A stretch of 53,709 nucleotides of DNA from Clostridia bacterium (lineage in GTDB: Bacteria > Bacillota > Clostridia > Christensenellales > Aristaeellaceae). Location of the stretch: the NCBI GenBank assembly GCA_016296675.1, contig JAEDIV010000002.1, forward strand, positions 1-53,709, written 5' to 3'. Position 1 is the stretch's first letter. Each line of letters begins with the position of its first letter. This document shows, in pieces, positions 1 through 8,508 of this stretch. The translations under genes and the position numbers were made by a program. Under the pieces are notes generated by a model. That model was given only the letters and a program-made list of their open reading frames with translations, made no database searches and was not told where the DNA came from.

Positions 1-1
1 G

Positions 2-733
2 GACGTTACCCCCCTGTCCCTGGGCATTGAGACCCTGGGCGGCGTATTTACCCGCCTGATCGAGCGCAACTCCACCATCCCCACCAAGAAGAGCCAGGTC
101 TTCTCCACCGCCTCCGACGGACAGCGCTCCGTTGACGTACACGTCCTTCAGGGCGAGCGCGAAATGGCGCAGTACAACAAGACCCTCGGCCGCTTCCAGC
201 TGGACGGCATCGCGCCCGCACCCAGAGGCGTTCCGCAGATCGAGGTTACCTTCGATATCGACGCCAACGGCATCGTGCACGTAAGCGCCAAGGATCTGGG
301 CACCGGCAACGAGCAGAAGATCACCATCACCGCTTCCTCCAACATGTCTGAAGAAGAAATCAAGCGCGCCATGGATGAGGCTGAGCGCTATGCCGCCGAA
401 GACAAGAAGCGCAAGGAAGAGGTCGAGACCGTAAACCAGGCCGACAACCTCATCTACCAGACCGAAAAGACCATGAAGGACATGGAAGGCAAGCTCGATC
501 CCGCCGACAAGACCACCCTTGAAACAGAGCTTGCTGAATTCAAGAAGGTTCGCGAAGGCAATAACGTTGATGAGATCAAGGCCGCCATGGAGAAGTTCAC
601 CCAGAAGTCCTATGAGATCTTCGGCAAGGTCTATCAGCAGGCCAATCCCGAAGGAAACCCCGGTGCAGGCTTTAACGGCCAGCAGGGCCCGCAGGACGAC
701 GGCACGGTAGAGAGCAATTTCACCGATAACTAA
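2..733 (+). CDS. dnaK: Chaperone protein DnaK (Hsp70), C-terminal part, cut by left edge
   Basis: This is the C-terminal ~243 residues of the ATP-dependent Hsp70 chaperone, which binds unfolded segments with DnaJ and GrpE in the cytoplasm. The visible part opens in the linker and substrate-binding domain (DVTPLSLGIETLGG), continues with the beta-sandwich (TIPTKKSQVFSTASDGQ, then FDIDANGIVHVSAKDLGTG), and ends with the alpha-helical lid and a Gly/Gln-rich tail. The ATPase domain lies outside the window. Codon use is strongly biased to C-ending codons, as expected for a highly expressed gene. A hairpin terminator follows before dnaJ. The family assignment is certain. Confidence 0.98.
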   Translation, partial: DVTPLSLGIETLGGVFTRLIERNSTIPTKKSQVFSTASDGQRSVDVHVLQGEREMAQYNKTLGRFQLDGIAPAPRGVPQIEVTFDIDANGIVHVSAKDLGTGNEQKITITASSNMSEEEIKRAMDEAERYAAEDKKRKEEVETVNQADNLIYQTEKTMKDMEGKLDPADKTTLETELAEFKKVREGNNVDEIKAAMEKFTQKSYEIFGKVYQQANPEGNPGAGFNGQQGPQDDGTVESNFTDN

Positions 734-769
734 TTCAATATTTGACCGCATAATATGCGTTTATGGCAG

Positions 770-814
770 CGCGAAAGCCGGATGCATTCCGGCTTTCGCG
801 GTTGTCTTGATTTT
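770..814 (+). terminator. Hairpin terminator between dnaK and dnaJ
   Basis: A perfect 12-bp stem (770-781 CGCGAAAGCCGG pairs with 789-800) with a 7-base loop is followed by a T-rich stretch (gttgtcttgatttt). It lies 36 bases after the dnaK stop and before the dnaJ ribosome binding site. It probably makes dnaJ expression lower than dnaK by partial termination, since no clear separate dnaJ promoter is visible. Confidence 0.75.
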
Positions 815-840
815 AGATTCAACTAAAAGAGGTGTGGAAT

Positions 841-1968
841 TTGGCAAAGCGGGATTACTATGAGGTACTTGGCCTTGAAAGAAATGCCGATGATGCGGCG
901 ATCAAAAGGGCCTACCGGCAGATGGCCAAAAAGTACCATCCCGACGTCAACCCCGGCGACAAAGAAGCAGAGGAAAAGTTCAAGGAAGTGAATGAAGCGT
1001 ATTCCGTGCTTTCCGATGCTCAAAAGCGCGCCCGCTATGATCAGTTCGGTCATGAAGAGCCCGGTCAGGGCAGCGGCTTCGGCGGTTTTGAGGGCTTCGG
1101 CGGCTTCGGCGGGTTTGGCGGCTTTGATGATATATTCAATATTTTTACCGGCGGCGCGACGGGTGCCCGCCGAAACGGCCCTGTTCAGGGTGACGATATC
1201 CGAATCGGCGTCTCTTTGACCTTTGAAGAGGCCGCCAAGGGATGCGCAAAAGAAATCAATCTTGTCCGCACGGAAACCTGTGACGAATGCAAGGGAACGG
1301 GCGCAAAACCCGGAACCAAGCCGGTCAGCTGCACCAGATGCAAGGGAACCGGCGTTGAAACGGTCATTGCGAACACCGCTTTCGGCCGCGTTCAGAACAG
1401 ACGCGCCTGCTCTGCATGTCAGGGCAAGGGCCAGACGGTGACCGATCCATGCCCGAAGTGCGCAGGAAAGGGAAAAATCCGTACCTCCAAGCGCAGAAGC
1501 GTAAATATTCCTGCGGGCGTTGACGAGGGCAATGTCGTAACGATTTACAGCCAGGGTCATGCCGGCGAGAACGGCGGTCCGGCCGGCGATCTTCAGCTGA
1601 TCATCTCCGTAAAGCCGCATAAGCTGTTTATGCGTAACGGCTCTGATATATTTATCGATGTTCCGATTTCCTTTACACAGGCGGCGCTCGGTGCGGAAAT
1701 CGACGTACCTACGCTGGACAAGCCTATTAAATACACCATTCCCGAAGGAACGCAGCCCGGTGCGCAGTTCCGCGTCCGCGGCATGGGCATTCCGAATGTT
1801 CGAACTTCCAACAAGGGAGATCTTTACATCAATGTCAAAGTGGAAGTGCCCAAAAAGCTCACCGACAAGCAGAAGGAAATTCTTCGCATTTTCGACGAAT
1901 CCACTACCGGCAAGGAATACGAACAAAAAAAATCATTCTTTGACCGCGTAAAGGAAGCGTTCTCCTAA
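841..1968 (+). CDS. dnaJ: Chaperone protein DnaJ (Hsp40), TTG start
   Basis: Co-chaperone that delivers substrates to DnaK and stimulates its ATPase. The order is an N-terminal J domain with HPD at residues 33-35, a Gly/Phe-rich linker (GFGGFEGFGGFGG, about 76-95), four zinc-finger CxxCxGxG motifs (CDECKGTG, CTRCKGTG, CSACQGKG, CPKCAGKG), and C-terminal substrate-binding domains, about 375 residues in all. TTG at 841 is chosen because the SD AGAGGTG (828-834) sits 6 bases upstream and the protein then begins MAKRDYYEVLG as in the family. The GTG at 832 lies inside the SD. It is followed 21 bases later by prmA in the usual Firmicutes order. Confidence 0.97.
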   Translation: MAKRDYYEVLGLERNADDAAIKRAYRQMAKKYHPDVNPGDKEAEEKFKEVNEAYSVLSDAQKRARYDQFGHEEPGQGSGFGGFEGFGGFGGFGGFDDIFNIFTGGATGARRNGPVQGDDIRIGVSLTFEEAAKGCAKEINLVRTETCDECKGTGAKPGTKPVSCTRCKGTGVETVIANTAFGRVQNRRACSACQGKGQTVTDPCPKCAGKGKIRTSKRRSVNIPAGVDEGNVVTIYSQGHAGENGGPAGDLQLIISVKPHKLFMRNGSDIFIDVPISFTQAALGAEIDVPTLDKPIKYTIPEGTQPGAQFRVRGMGIPNVRTSNKGDLYINVKVEVPKKLTDKQKEILRIFDESTTGKEYEQKKSFFDRVKEAFS

Positions 1969-1989
1969 AGGCAGGAAGGGGTACACATT

Positions 1990-2934
1990 ATGGACTGGAT
2001 GAAGATTACCGTGCTCACGACCACCATCGGAAGCGAAATCGTTTCCCAGATGCTGATTGATGCAGGCAGTCAGGGCACGATTATTGAAGATAAAAACGAT
2101 GTTCAGATGAATCAGCGCCCCGAAGGCCAGTGGGACATCATTGACGAGGAAATCGCAAGGCGAATCGGTGATGATGTTAAGGTCATCGGTTTTTATCCGA
2201 TGGACAACCGCGCGCCGGATACGCTTTCTTTCGTAAAGGACAGAGCCAGAGAGCTTCCTGCGATCGCACCCGGCATTGACCTTGGAAAGCTTGAAGTCAA
2301 TATGTCCACCATCGACGACGAGGATTGGGCGGAAAACTGGAAGAGCCAGTATAAGCCTTTCCGTCTGGGCAAGCACATCGTCATTCGTCCCGGCTGGGAA
2401 GAATACGATGCTGAGCCCACTGATAAGGTGGTTACGATCGATCCCGGCATGGCGTTTGGCACCGGCACTCATGAGACTACCGGCATGTGCGTAAGCCTCG
2501 TTGAGGAATACGTAAAAAGCGGCATGGACGTCATTGACGTCGGAACCGGAACGGGCATTTTGGCAATTGTCGCGGCACACATGGGCGCAAAGCATGTCAT
2601 TGCTTCCGATATCGATCCCATGGCGGTTCGCGTTGCGAGAGAGAATATCGAAATCAACGGTTTTTCTGATGTAATCGAAGCCAGAGAAGGAAATCTTCTC
2701 GAGGCAGCCAATACGACGGCGGAAGTCGTGATTGCAAACATTATTGCAGACGTCATTATTATGATTGCCGCGCCTGTCCGCGCTTTTATCAAGGAAGGCG
2801 GCGTGTTCATCTGCTCCGGTATTGCCAGAGAACGCGAGGACGAGGTTATCGAGGCGCTTAAAAAAGCGGGCTACGGCAAGCTCGACAAGCGCAATGACGG
2901 CGAATGGACGGCCATTGCCTGCCAAAGGGACTAA
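1990..2934 (+). CDS. prmA: Ribosomal protein L11 methyltransferase PrmA
   Basis: SAM-dependent enzyme that methylates lysines and the N-terminus of ribosomal protein L11. It is 314 residues, the usual size. The C-terminal Rossmann domain shows the SAM-binding motif I DVGTGTGILAI and the ANIIAD segment that stands for the NPPY-type motif. The N-terminal region is the substrate-recognition domain (EDWAENWKSQYKPF). The start ATG has AGGAAGGGG 8 bases upstream. It lies between dnaJ and rsmE, the order found in Bacillus and clostridia, and is probably cotranscribed with both. Confidence 0.96.
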   Translation: MDWMKITVLTTTIGSEIVSQMLIDAGSQGTIIEDKNDVQMNQRPEGQWDIIDEEIARRIGDDVKVIGFYPMDNRAPDTLSFVKDRARELPAIAPGIDLGKLEVNMSTIDDEDWAENWKSQYKPFRLGKHIVIRPGWEEYDAEPTDKVVTIDPGMAFGTGTHETTGMCVSLVEEYVKSGMDVIDVGTGTGILAIVAAHMGAKHVIASDIDPMAVRVARENIEINGFSDVIEAREGNLLEAANTTAEVVIANIIADVIIMIAAPVRAFIKEGGVFICSGIAREREDEVIEALKKAGYGKLDKRNDGEWTAIACQRD

Positions 2935-2937
2935 ACC

Positions 2938-3672
2938 ATGCACAGGTTTAAGATCAACAAAAATGAAGTGACCGATGCGCGCGCGCCGCTTTCCCAGGAA
3001 GAAGCGGCGCACGCGCTTAAAGTTCTGCGCTTAAGAGACGGCGAAACTGTTCAGGCGCTGGACGGCGAAGGCGGCATGTGGATGGCATGCCTTCGCGTAA
3101 TGGATGGAAAGAACGCGTATCTGGAGCTGAAGGAAGCCATTTCCAATTCCGAAGCGCCGATTGACGTAACCGTCTATATGGGCATTCCCAAAGGCGACAA
3201 GTTCGAGTTTCTGTGTCAGAAACTGACGGAACTGGGCGTCAGACGCTTATTTCCTGTTCGCATGGAACGCAGTGTCGCCAAAATCGAGGAAAAGGAAAAG
3301 GACAAAAAACTTCTCCGTTTCAGAAAGATTGCGCAGGAAGCGCAGAAACAATGCGGGCGCGGCCTTGAGATGGAGATTTGCGATCCGATCAGCGTAAACG
3401 AGATGAAAAAGCGAGTTGAGTCGCATGAACTTACGCTTCTTTTGTGGGAGGAAGCCGAAGGCTACAGAACGAGGGATGCATACCGTGAATATCCCGGATG
3501 CACCGATATCGCCTGCATAATCGGCCCGGAAGGCGGAATTTCAGAAAGAGAAGCCAATATGGTCATGGAAGCAGGCGCAAAATGCGTGACGCTTGGACCC
3601 AGAATCCTTCGCGCGGAAACCGCAGCGGTTACTGCGGCGAGCGTGATTATGAGCCTTTGGGGGGATGTTTGA
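2938..3672 (+). CDS. rsmE: 16S rRNA (uracil1498-N3)-methyltransferase RsmE
   Basis: SPOUT-class methyltransferase that makes m3U1498 in 16S rRNA. It is 244 residues. An N-terminal PUA-like domain (HRFKINKNEV ... ALKVLRLRDGE) precedes the knotted SAM-binding domain, with the signature GPEGGISEREA near residue 198 and LGPRILRAETA near 220. The start lies 3 bases after the prmA stop, so translation is likely coupled. It is followed 2 bases later by mtaB. Confidence 0.96.
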   Translation: MHRFKINKNEVTDARAPLSQEEAAHALKVLRLRDGETVQALDGEGGMWMACLRVMDGKNAYLELKEAISNSEAPIDVTVYMGIPKGDKFEFLCQKLTELGVRRLFPVRMERSVAKIEEKEKDKKLLRFRKIAQEAQKQCGRGLEMEICDPISVNEMKKRVESHELTLLLWEEAEGYRTRDAYREYPGCTDIACIIGPEGGISEREANMVMEAGAKCVTLGPRILRAETAAVTAASVIMSLWGDV

Positions 3673-3674
3673 CG

Positions 3675-4952
3675 ATGAAAATTGCCTGCCATACCCTCGG
3701 GTGCAAGGTCAACCAGTATGATACGGAAGCGATGCTGGAGCTTTTTGAAGAAGCGGGATATGAAAGCGTCTCCATGAATGAGGACGCCGATGTATATCTC
3801 ATCAATACCTGCACGGTCACCGGAACTGGGGATCAGAAAAGCGTAAAACTCATAAGAAGAATTGCAAGAGAACATCCGAAGGCCAAAATCATCGCCGCCG
3901 GCTGTCTTACGCAAAGGGACGCCAAGCGCGTGATGCTTGACAATGTCATGCTTGCCATTGGCGTTCAGAACCGCGCGCACGTTGTCGAACTTTTCGAAGA
4001 GGCAGTGAAAACAAATGCGCCGATTGATGCGACAGAATCTGTAAAGGGCGCAGATTTTGAATGCCTGTCAGTCATGCGCCATGAAGGAAAAACCCGGGCG
4101 ACGATGAAAATCCAGGAAGGATGCGACCGGTTCTGCACCTATTGCATTATTCCGTATGTCCGTGGGCCTGTCAGAAGCATGCCGCTTGAAAATGTCGCAA
4201 AAGAGGCGAAGCGTCTTGCGGATGCAGGGTACCGGGAAATCGTCGTAACAGGCATCCATATGGGTTCCTACGGCCGCGAAATCGGCGCAAAGCTGATTGA
4301 AGCAATTGAGTGCGTATGCAGAACCGAGGGCGTTGACCGCGTAAGGATCGGATCGCTTGAGCCGATCACGGTAACGGAGGAGTTTGCTTATCGCCTGTCG
4401 CTGCTTCCCGAAATCTGTCCGCAGTTTCATCTGTCGCTTCAAAGCGGCAGCGAGACGGTTTTAAAGCGCATGAGAAGGCGGTATACGCCGGAGGAATACC
4501 TTGATGCAGTGCGTATTCTGAGAAAGCATTTTCCGAATTGCGCTTTGACGACCGATATCATCGCAGGCTTCCCGGGGGAAACAGAAGAGGAAGCGGAGCA
4601 GACGCGCGAATTTGTGAAGACAGTGAATTTTGCGCGCATCCATGTTTTTCCCTATTCCAGACGATCCGGGACCGTTGCAGACACCATGCCCAATCAGGTT
4701 CCCGAAGAGATCAAAAAGATGCGAACTGCAAAACTTATCGAAATCGGGAACAAACTGGAACTTGAATACGTCAATAAAACTGTGGGCACTTGCGAGAATG
4801 TACTTTTTGAAACTGCGTCGCCGGATGGCGGGGCAGAGGGGTACACAAAGAGCTATGTTCGCGTAAGAGCCGACGCTGAACCCGGAGAGATGAAGCGCGT
4901 GTTTATCGAGAAAACAGAAGGCAATGTCGCCATCGGACGGGTTCAAAACTGA
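3675..4952 (+). CDS. mtaB: tRNA t6A37 methylthiotransferase MtaB
   Basis: Radical-SAM methylthiotransferase that turns t6A37 into ms2t6A37 in tRNAs reading ANN codons. It is 425 residues from ATG 3675, which follows the rsmE stop by 2 bases and has a GGGGG-rich SD. The N-terminal domain carries its three cluster cysteines (CHTLGCKVNQYDTE, NTCTVT, AAGCLTQRD). The radical-SAM motif is CDRFCTYCIIPYVRG. The C-terminal end is TRAM-like. An upstream in-frame ATG at 3498 would overlap rsmE deeply and is not credible. The window also encodes a threonylcarbamoyl-AMP synthase (11783), which supplies the t6A substrate. Confidence 0.95.
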   Translation: MKIACHTLGCKVNQYDTEAMLELFEEAGYESVSMNEDADVYLINTCTVTGTGDQKSVKLIRRIAREHPKAKIIAAGCLTQRDAKRVMLDNVMLAIGVQNRAHVVELFEEAVKTNAPIDATESVKGADFECLSVMRHEGKTRATMKIQEGCDRFCTYCIIPYVRGPVRSMPLENVAKEAKRLADAGYREIVVTGIHMGSYGREIGAKLIEAIECVCRTEGVDRVRIGSLEPITVTEEFAYRLSLLPEICPQFHLSLQSGSETVLKRMRRRYTPEEYLDAVRILRKHFPNCALTTDIIAGFPGETEEEAEQTREFVKTVNFARIHVFPYSRRSGTVADTMPNQVPEEIKKMRTAKLIEIGNKLELEYVNKTVGTCENVLFETASPDGGAEGYTKSYVRVRADAEPGEMKRVFIEKTEGNVAIGRVQN

Positions 4953-4969
4953 TATGGAGGTGAATGACG

Positions 4970-5311
4970 TTGGGCGACTGCATTTTCTGTAAGATCATTG
5001 CGGGCGACATCCCGTCGAATAAAGTTCACGAGGACGAGCTCGTGTATGCGTTCAGGGACATCAATCCCCAGGCACCGGTACATATTCTTGTTGCACCCAA
5101 GGAACATATGAAAGATATGGCCGAGTGTGCGACGCGCGCAGATGATCTTGCAGGTCATATCATGAAAGTGTGCGTAAAGATTGCTGAGAACGAAGGTCTT
5201 GTGAACGGCTTCCGTCTTGTGACCAACAAAGGCGAGGATGGACGCCAGAGCGTTGGACATCTGCATGTTCATATTCTTGGCGGCGGACAGCTTTCTGAGA
5301 AAATGGGATAA
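4970..5311 (+). CDS. HIT family nucleotide-binding protein, probable TTG start
   Basis: Small histidine-triad hydrolase of the HinT type, acting on adenosine phosphoramidates or related nucleotides. It is 113 residues. It begins CIFCKIIAGDIPS and ends with the HxHxHxx motif HLHVHILGG. The SD GGAGGTGA (4956-4963) abuts ATG 4964, leaving only 3 bases after GGAGG. TTG 4970 sits 9 bases away and gives MGDCIFCKII, so I prefer TTG; the two starts differ by two residues. It lies 17 bases after mtaB and is probably the last gene of the dnaJ operon. Confidence 0.93.
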   Translation: MGDCIFCKIIAGDIPSNKVHEDELVYAFRDINPQAPVHILVAPKEHMKDMAECATRADDLAGHIMKVCVKIAENEGLVNGFRLVTNKGEDGRQSVGHLHVHILGGGQLSEKMG

Positions 5312-5372
5312 GAAGTTTACAAAAAATCACAGAAATGCCCAAAGCTCTTAAACGTTAAAAGATATGAAATAC

Positions 5373-5401
5373 TTGACTGTGGACGTGCTTTGAGGTATAA
5401 T
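5373..5401 (+). promoter_or_regulatory. Sigma-A promoter of rpsU
   Basis: The -35 TTGACT (5373-5378) and the -10 TATAAT (5396-5401) are separated by exactly 17 bases, near-consensus. Transcription should start near 5408, giving a ~64-base leader with two small hairpins (GTAGC 5409-5413 with 5423-5427; TGGCA 5430-5434 with 5441-5445) before the rpsU SD. Confidence 0.88.
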
Positions 5402-5471
5402 AGTCTTTGTAGCGCACCCCATGCTACATTGGCAAATGAGTGCCAGCATTCAGCGAGGGGAGGGAAAACAA

Positions 5472-5645
5472 TTGTCTGAAGTTCGAATTCGGGATAACGA
5501 ATCTCTTGAAAGTGCTCTGAGAAGATTCAAGCGCATGACCGCCCGTTCCGGCATCCTTGCCGAGGCGCGTAAAAGAGAGCATTACGAAAAGCCCAGCGTA
5601 AAGCGTAAGAAGAAGGCTGAGGCCGCCCGTAAGCGCAAGTATTAA
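5472..5645 (+). CDS. rpsU: Small ribosomal subunit protein bS21, TTG start
   Basis: Ribosomal protein S21, 57 residues, sits near the anti-SD end of 16S rRNA. The protein reads MSEVRIRDNESLESALRRFK and ends in a Lys/Arg-rich tail (KRKKKAEAARKRKY), typical for the family. TTG 5472 is chosen because GAGGGGAGGG lies about 7 bases upstream and the family begins at this methionine. An in-frame ATG at 5421 has no SD. The gene has its own promoter and terminator, so it forms a single-gene unit that may also receive read-through from the HIT gene. Confidence 0.96.
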   Translation: MSEVRIRDNESLESALRRFKRMTARSGILAEARKREHYEKPSVKRKKKAEAARKRKY

Positions 5646-5656
5646 TTGCCAATCAA

Positions 5657-5696
5657 GACCCCTTTGTTTCGTGCAAAGGGGTCACTTTCGTTTTTA
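5657..5696 (+). terminator. Intrinsic terminator of rpsU
   Basis: A perfect 10-bp stem GACCCCTTTG (5657-5666) / CAAAGGGGTC (5674-5683) with a 7-base loop is followed by actttcgttttt. It lies 11 bases after the rpsU stop. Confidence 0.9.
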
Positions 5697-5720
5697 AGGG
5701 ACATGGTTTTCAGGTATAAT
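5692..5720 (+). promoter_or_regulatory. Candidate promoter of the TRM11-like methyltransferase gene
   Basis: A perfect -10 TATAAT (5715-5720) lies 45 bases before the start codon. The only -35 at 17-base spacing is the weak TTTTAA at 5692-5697, inside the T-tract of the rpsU terminator. The position makes sense because the preceding unit is terminated, but the -35 is poor. Confidence 0.4.
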
Positions 5721-5764
5721 TTCTGTCTTTTTGGCATTCAATAGATATTGGAGTGATAACGCAA

Positions 5765-6763
5765 ATGAAATACGCGCTTGTTTTGTGGCCCCTGAACAAT
5801 GCCAGATACGAACAGTCTCAGATTCGTCCTGCGGTTTCGGAGCTGGAGATTATCTTGGGTGCCGCCGGTATCCGCGTGAATGCGGAATATATTTCGATCG
5901 GCGGCGCAGGCGCGCTTACTTTTTCCTCTGAAGAGCTGAGCGAAAGACAGCTTGGCTATATCCGGAAGCATTCTCTGTTTTTTATGTTCGGCGTATGGGA
6001 CGGACATACGTTCACGCCCATTTCCATGCCGGGCAAGGACTATCTTGGCAGCGATCTTGCCGCAATACAGAAATACAAGGGAAAGACGAATGAAAGATTT
6101 ACCCAGCAGCTGATTAATCTTGCGCTTTACTCCTGCCGCCTGAATGAAGCGGGGGAGAAAATTCATCTGCTTGACCCCATGTGCGGACGTGGAACGACGT
6201 TATTTCAGGCGGTGAACCGCGAATGGGACGCAACCGGCATTGACGCCGACAAAAAAGATGTTCTTGAGTGTGTATCTTTTTTTGAAAAATATCTGAAGTT
6301 CAACAAAATCAAGCACAAAAGGGTTCAGTCGTCAAGAACGATTCCGGGTAAAGGCGCGGTCAGCGTCCACTCCGTGCGTTTCGGCGGCGAAAAGGGAGAC
6401 AAAGCGATTCTGAGCTGCGCGATTTCTGATGCAAACAACGCTTCCAAAATATACGGAAAAGAAGCTTTTTCCATTATCTGCGCCGATCTTCCTTACGGCG
6501 TACAGCATGCGCCCAACGGTCAGGGCGGCGCGAAAAGCTTTGAAAATATGCTTATTTCCTGCCTTCCTGCGTGGCGCGATGTGCTGAAAAAGGGCGGCGC
6601 GATTTCGCTTTCCTACAATACCCATACGCTCAAGACAGAGCGCGTGAGAGAGATCATGGAAAAGGCGGGTTTTGAGGTCATGCGCGGCGGCGCGTATGAC
6701 AATATGGCACACTGGGTAGAGCAGGCGGTTATGCGCGACATCGCCGTATGCGTCAAAAACTGA
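5765..6763 (+). CDS. TRM11-like SAM-dependent RNA/DNA methyltransferase
   Basis: Class I methyltransferase of the TRM11/UPF0020 type, 332 residues. The C-terminal half has SAM motif I DPMCGRGTTLFQA (about residue 135) and the amino-methylation motif DLPYG (about 243), the DPPY-like motif of enzymes that methylate exocyclic amines, usually guanine N2 in tRNA. No THUMP domain is obvious in the N-terminal ~120 residues, so substrate choice is uncertain. ATG 5765 is preferred; a GTG at 5753 overlaps the GGAG that serves as SD. It is followed 30 bases later by rho. Confidence 0.8.
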   Translation: MKYALVLWPLNNARYEQSQIRPAVSELEIILGAAGIRVNAEYISIGGAGALTFSSEELSERQLGYIRKHSLFFMFGVWDGHTFTPISMPGKDYLGSDLAAIQKYKGKTNERFTQQLINLALYSCRLNEAGEKIHLLDPMCGRGTTLFQAVNREWDATGIDADKKDVLECVSFFEKYLKFNKIKHKRVQSSRTIPGKGAVSVHSVRFGGEKGDKAILSCAISDANNASKIYGKEAFSIICADLPYGVQHAPNGQGGAKSFENMLISCLPAWRDVLKKGGAISLSYNTHTLKTERVREIMEKAGFEVMRGGAYDNMAHWVEQAVMRDIAVCVKN

Positions 6764-6793
6764 GTTCGCGCTTATTTTCAGGAGGTTTTGCGG

Positions 6794-8347
6794 TTGGATC
6801 ATCAAACGCTTACCATGAAAACCGTTGCATCTTTACGCGTACTTGCCCGCGAGAACGGGATCAGGATCCCGGCGGGGAGCCTGAAGGGGCAGATTATAGA
6901 GATCATTGAAAAAAGTATTGCGCAGAAGATGAAGGAAAATACGAAAGACAGCGCACAGACTGAGCTTAATAAGACTGAGGAAAACACGGATAAGACCCAT
7001 ATTACCAATGAAGCCGGAACGCAGAATGATGCGTCTCCGGCTGTTTGTTTAAATGATGAATCGTTAAGCTGCAGCAAGCCGGAAGAAAAGGGAGAGCTTC
7101 CGCTGATCAAACGCGCCGGTTTGTTTTATGGAAATGAAGGCGATTCTCTTTCGCATGTGTACGGAAAAACAGGAATTGCCGGGCGTGACAGGCGTTTTAT
7201 TGAGGGGAAGAAGGCTAGCGGTATTCTTGAACTCCAGGCGGAAGGATTCGGTTTTTTAAGGAAGGAAAATTTTCTTCCGGGTCGGGGAGATATCTATGTT
7301 TCCGCTCAGCATATCAGAAGGTTTGGACTTAGAAACGGGGACTATGTGGAAGGAACAGTGCGGCCGCAGCGGGAGATGGACAAATATGAAGGGCTTTCAT
7401 ACGTGTCTTTTGTCAACGGCAGCGCCCCTTCCGCCATAATCCGGCGGCCGAAATTCGATGCGCTTACGCCCAAGTATCCGACGAAAAGGATTCGTCTTGA
7501 AACCAGAGGCGAAAAAAGCGACATTTCGCTTCGGTTTATGGATCTCATTGCGCCGATTGGGAAAGGGCAGAGGGGCTTGGTGGTTTCTCCGCCCAAAGCC
7601 GGAAAGACAACGCTTCTTAAGCTGATTGCGCAGGCGATTAAGAAAAACGAGAAGGATATCAATCTGATTATGCTTCTGATCGACGAGCGCCCGGAAGAGG
7701 TAACCGATATAAAAAGGGCTATTGACGGAGAATGCGTGTATTCGACTTTTGACGAAGCGCCGGAAAACCATGTTCGCTTGTCTGAAATGACGCTTGAACG
7801 CGCCAGAAGGCTTACCGAAATGGGTAAGGACGTTGTGATTTTAATGGATTCCGTCACGCGCCTGGCAAGGGCCTACAATCTGGTTATTCCCCCGACAGGC
7901 AGATCGCTTTCGGGCGGACTCGATCCGGGAGCACTTCATAAGCCTAAAAGATTTTTCGGTTCTGCGCGCGCGATTGAAAACGGAGGAAGCCTTACGATCA
8001 TTGCCACGGCGCTTGTTGAAACCGGAAGCCGGATGGATGAGATTATTTATGAAGAGTTCAAGGGCACGGGCAATATGGAAGTGCATCTGGACAGAAAGCT
8101 TTCCGAAAAGCGCGTTTTTCCGGCGTTGGATTTACTGAAATCGGGTACAAGACGAGAAGATCTTTTGCTGACGGAAAACGAGCAGAAATGCGCGCTGAGC
8201 ATCCGAAAACTCATAAGCGCAAGGACGGGCGCAGAGACAAACGAACAGCTGATTTCGCTAATGGAAAAGACAAAAGACAATGAAGAATTCATATCGAAGA
8301 TGAAGAATTGGGTCAGCGCCTGGCAGAAGGAAGGCTATTATCTCTAA
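6794..8347 (+). CDS. rho: Transcription termination factor Rho, TTG start
   Basis: Hexameric RNA helicase that ends transcription at C-rich unstructured RNA. It is 517 residues from TTG 6794, which has AGGAGG 8 bases upstream; an earlier in-frame TTG at 6788 is too close to the SD. It contains an N-terminal helical Rho_N domain (1-45), a polar low-complexity insert (about 46-125), a cold-shock-like RNA-binding domain (GILELQAEGFGFLR), then the RecA-type motor with Walker A SPPKAGKTTLL, Walker B VVILMDSVTRL and the Rho-specific GRSLSGGLDPGAL. Insert-carrying Rho proteins are common in Gram-positive bacteria. Confidence 0.96.
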   Translation: MDHQTLTMKTVASLRVLARENGIRIPAGSLKGQIIEIIEKSIAQKMKENTKDSAQTELNKTEENTDKTHITNEAGTQNDASPAVCLNDESLSCSKPEEKGELPLIKRAGLFYGNEGDSLSHVYGKTGIAGRDRRFIEGKKASGILELQAEGFGFLRKENFLPGRGDIYVSAQHIRRFGLRNGDYVEGTVRPQREMDKYEGLSYVSFVNGSAPSAIIRRPKFDALTPKYPTKRIRLETRGEKSDISLRFMDLIAPIGKGQRGLVVSPPKAGKTTLLKLIAQAIKKNEKDINLIMLLIDERPEEVTDIKRAIDGECVYSTFDEAPENHVRLSEMTLERARRLTEMGKDVVILMDSVTRLARAYNLVIPPTGRSLSGGLDPGALHKPKRFFGSARAIENGGSLTIIATALVETGSRMDEIIYEEFKGTGNMEVHLDRKLSEKRVFPALDLLKSGTRREDLLLTENEQKCALSIRKLISARTGAETNEQLISLMEKTKDNEEFISKMKNWVSAWQKEGYYL

Positions 8348-8392
8348 TGACTGCATGTGCACGTAAGAATACTGTAAAATCCCAAAAATCCA

Positions 8393-8421
8393 TTGCGTTT
8401 GGCGCCTGGATGTGTTATAAT
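8393..8421 (+). promoter_or_regulatory. Sigma-A promoter of rpmE
   Basis: The -35 TTGCGT (8393-8398) and -10 TATAAT (8416-8421) are 17 bases apart. The predicted start near 8428 gives an ~85-base leader before rpmE. The leader contains small inverted repeats (such as ACTTGCAAGT) and a short open frame, so regulation in the leader, as known for some L31 genes, is possible but not shown. Confidence 0.82.
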
Positions 8422-8430
8422 AATTTCTGC

Positions 8431-8508
8431 ATGACGACACCGGATGCCGTATGCTTAAGCGAACGACAATCCGGTTTGTACGGACTTGCAAGTCTGTGCG
8501 AGAGGTGA
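8431..8508 (+). other. Candidate 25-codon leader open frame before rpmE
   Basis: ATG 8431 lies about 3 bases after the predicted transcription start and opens a 25-codon frame. Its TGA (8506-8508) falls inside the GAGGTGA SD of rpmE. There is no SD for the frame itself, so it would have to be translated as a leaderless message. It may be chance; it is listed because two other promoters here show the same geometry. Confidence 0.25.

Noticed and set aside
823..1926. A 367-codon minus-strand frame opposite dnaJ.
   Set aside because: Antisense shadow of dnaJ, ending over the dnaJ ribosome binding site.
3498..3674. Upstream extension of mtaB to ATG 3498.
   Set aside because: It would overlap rsmE by 175 bases and add 59 residues unlike the family; ATG 3675 has a strong SD and fits homologues.
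5421..5471. In-frame ATG 5421 as the rpsU start (17 extra residues).
   Set aside because: No SD precedes it, it lies in a predicted hairpin of the leader, and the S21 family begins at the TTG at 5472.
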